Positions 6,801 to 7,060 of a stretch of 7,060 nt of DNA are shown here, piece after piece. How positions within the stretch are numbered: position 1 is the stretch's first letter; every line of letters begins with the position of its first letter. The notes beneath the pieces are model-generated. The model saw only the letters and a list, made by a program, of their open reading frames with translations, was not told where the DNA came from and made no database searches. Origin of the DNA: Kangiellaceae bacterium (GTDB taxonomy: Bacteria; Pseudomonadota; Gammaproteobacteria; Enterobacterales; Kangiellaceae); the NCBI GenBank assembly GCA_030590405.1, contig JAUUYO010000177.1, forward strand, positions 1-7,060, given 5' to 3'. A program made the position numbers and the translations under genes.

Positions 6801-7060
6801 TTCCATATAGTTTCAAACGAATGGGTATTGGTAAGTTGATCGGTAAAAGAACCTGGGGTGGTTTGATCGGTATCGCAGTTAATCGCCGAACCATTGATGG
6901 TGGCATGGTATTAGTGCCTTTCTTTCGATTTTTTACTCCAGACAACGAATGGCGGGTTGAAAATGAAGGAGTGGCACCTGATATGGATGTAGTGCTTAAC
7001 CCTGTATTGGTGAATAAAGGCAGAGACACTCAGCTGGAAGCGGGTATAAAAGAAGTACTC
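3836..7060 (+). CDS. Exported Tricorn-type S41 protease (C-terminus cut by the window end)
   Basis: Predicted periplasmic serine protease degrading peptides or misfolded proteins. It is uninterrupted for 1,075 codons; relatives are about 1,080-1,100 residues, so only a short tail is missing. A signal peptide (residues 1-24; KK, hydrophobic core, VQA before Asn25) directs export. Two beta-propellers follow (about 25-310 and 325-690), with TolB/PD40-like motifs such as PHFSPDGKWLAYS, WSADGKRILFTS and AFSPDGQYLYFTA. A Lys/Asp/Glu-rich linker (541-576) lies within the second propeller region. The helical C1 domain runs from about 697 (WEQIFDEVW...ERDYFY), the PDZ domain about 779-871 (QGDIIHSINGIEL), then the catalytic core: DERRNGGGQ (930-938), AGSGGD (982-987) and RTWGGLIG. 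By equal spacing to archaeal Tricorn, His762, Ser984 and Glu1042 match His746, Ser965 and Glu1023, and Gly937 matches oxyanion Gly918. Residue 761 is Gly where Tricorn has Ser745, and Gly985 replaces Asp966. It has its own RBS and a repeat-containing leader. Substrates are unknown. Confidence 0.95.
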   Translation, partial: MDIKKTFNTILFFSSISLTSIVQANTKLLSEPAISSKQIAFVYAGDIWLANKDGTMPHRVTSSSADESVPHFSPDGKWLAYSANHNNNQDIYLISTSGGQPERLTWHPGADTVNGWSADGKRILFTSQREMTSGRSAQAWEISPKGGLPIKVMDAVVNAADWSQDGKTLAYQPYNTAHRGASGWRNHRGGSTPPIWILKPGESSYQEIPHVRASDTNPMWVGENIYFLSDRDKVRNLHKYDVKNKKVNQISYEKTWDISSADAKDNNIIFAVGGELKLLDTNRGETVDISISINPDLPELRTQWKDAMKSMEVSRLSSSGKRALVSARGEIFTVPLKDGSTRNLTQTDGVRERDGLWSPKGKKIAFTSDQGGEQKLIIVDQSGKQKNKSFILGKPADYNLISWAGNGDKIIYADNHLGIWSINPKNGKRKKIDTDNRRGFLEVSQSADGRWLAYTKSRANYFADIYLHDFKRGKSYQVTDGMSHTASPAFSPDGQYLYFTASTNAGVTAVGLDMSTQERPIRSGIYAVVLAADGKSPLLPKSDEEGEDKSDSDNKKNDSSNGDDDKNKKADDKQKEVVVKVDIKNIADRIVALPVAQKKYFGMQVAHDGNLYYIQFNQPGSGIEADGKPTNTNNLIRFDFEEKKAEKVLEDVAAFNLSADGKVILTVSQKGILNTAEVGEKMEAKPLDVSDVKTKINPRAEWEQIFDEVWRTERDYFYAKNMHGLDWKAVGKRYKKLLPHVSRRADLNKLMVEMIAQMEVGHNRVSGGDIPTETPVPVGLLGADLRVVKNQYQIKKIYTGEKWNPSLKAPLAAPGIGARQGDIIHSINGIELTGDINIYSLLENTVGKQVALMVSSNGKKKDAQKVVVEPIENDRNLRFWAWVEGNRKAVDKASKGKVGYVYLPDTAGGGFTFFNRMFFAQTDKKAMIIDERRNGGGQAANYITDILSRQYLASWKDRDGMLFDTPGGAVYGPKVMLIDQDAGSGGDFLPYSFKRMGIGKLIGKRTWGGLIGIAVNRRTIDGGMVLVPFFRFFTPDNEWRVENEGVAPDMDVVLNPVLVNKGRDTQLEAGIKEVL

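Noticed and set aside
4308..7029. Several frames of 60-115 codons inside the protease (4308-4562 plus; 4588-4935, 5410-5592, 5852-6055, 6772-7029 minus)
   Set aside because: The protease frame is continuous with all domains. The serine/leucine-rich frame at 5410-5592 is simply the antisense of the Lys/Asp linker.

Overview
The window looks like chromosomal DNA of a moderately AT-leaning Gram-negative bacterium, most likely a marine-type gammaproteobacterium. The reasons are the family-level look of the genes (proteobacterial glutamate 5-kinase with a PUA domain, a small TerB-family protein, a DUF502-type membrane protein start, and a large exported Tricorn-type protease). A Kangiellaceae/Oceanospirillales-like host is a guess from gene style, not a demonstrated assignment. 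No phage genes, transposases, tRNA/rRNA genes or CRISPR arrays were seen. It is mostly ordinary housekeeping and accessory metabolism rather than an obvious new defence or mobile system.

Layout. Bases 1-80 hold what may be the last 25 codons of a plus-strand gene. It converges on proB (minus, 173-1288), which encodes glutamate 5-kinase, the first enzyme of proline synthesis; it stands alone, without proA beside it. A 163-bp gap containing a stem-loop and a 17-bp palindrome separates proB from a minus-strand TerB-family gene (1452-1907, translated from an internal ATG). From 1908 to 2339 no intact gene is visible. This stretch holds a perfect 3 x 10 bp tandem repeat just upstream of the TerB gene, an extended -10 promoter overlapped by an inverted repeat, and a 57-codon reading frame whose first ~46 residues look like the N-terminus of a DUF502 membrane protein. 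It ends abruptly and is best read as a gene remnant.

On the plus strand, 2340-3635 encodes a malic enzyme of the compact type with an N-terminal ACT domain fused to it. A 200-bp gap follows, with no convincing terminator, a doubtful 40-codon ORF, and four imperfect copies of a ~17-bp AT-rich repeat. From 3836 to the end of the window runs a signal-peptide-bearing Tricorn/S41 protease (1,075 codons visible, probably lacking only a short C-terminal tail). Its propeller repeats, PDZ domain, and catalytic His, Ser and Glu are all visible.

How the genes relate. proB and the TerB gene point left; the DUF502 remnant, malic enzyme and protease point right, so 1908-2081 is a divergent promoter region. 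The genes do not form a functional pathway: proline synthesis, carbon flow between malate and pyruvate, and periplasmic peptide turnover share only amino-acid/carbon economy. The ACT domain suggests that malic enzyme activity may be tuned by a small ligand. The most unusual items are the truncated DUF502 gene abutting the malic enzyme gene, the two independent intergenic tandem repeats placed directly before genes, and a long lysine/aspartate-rich linker in the protease.
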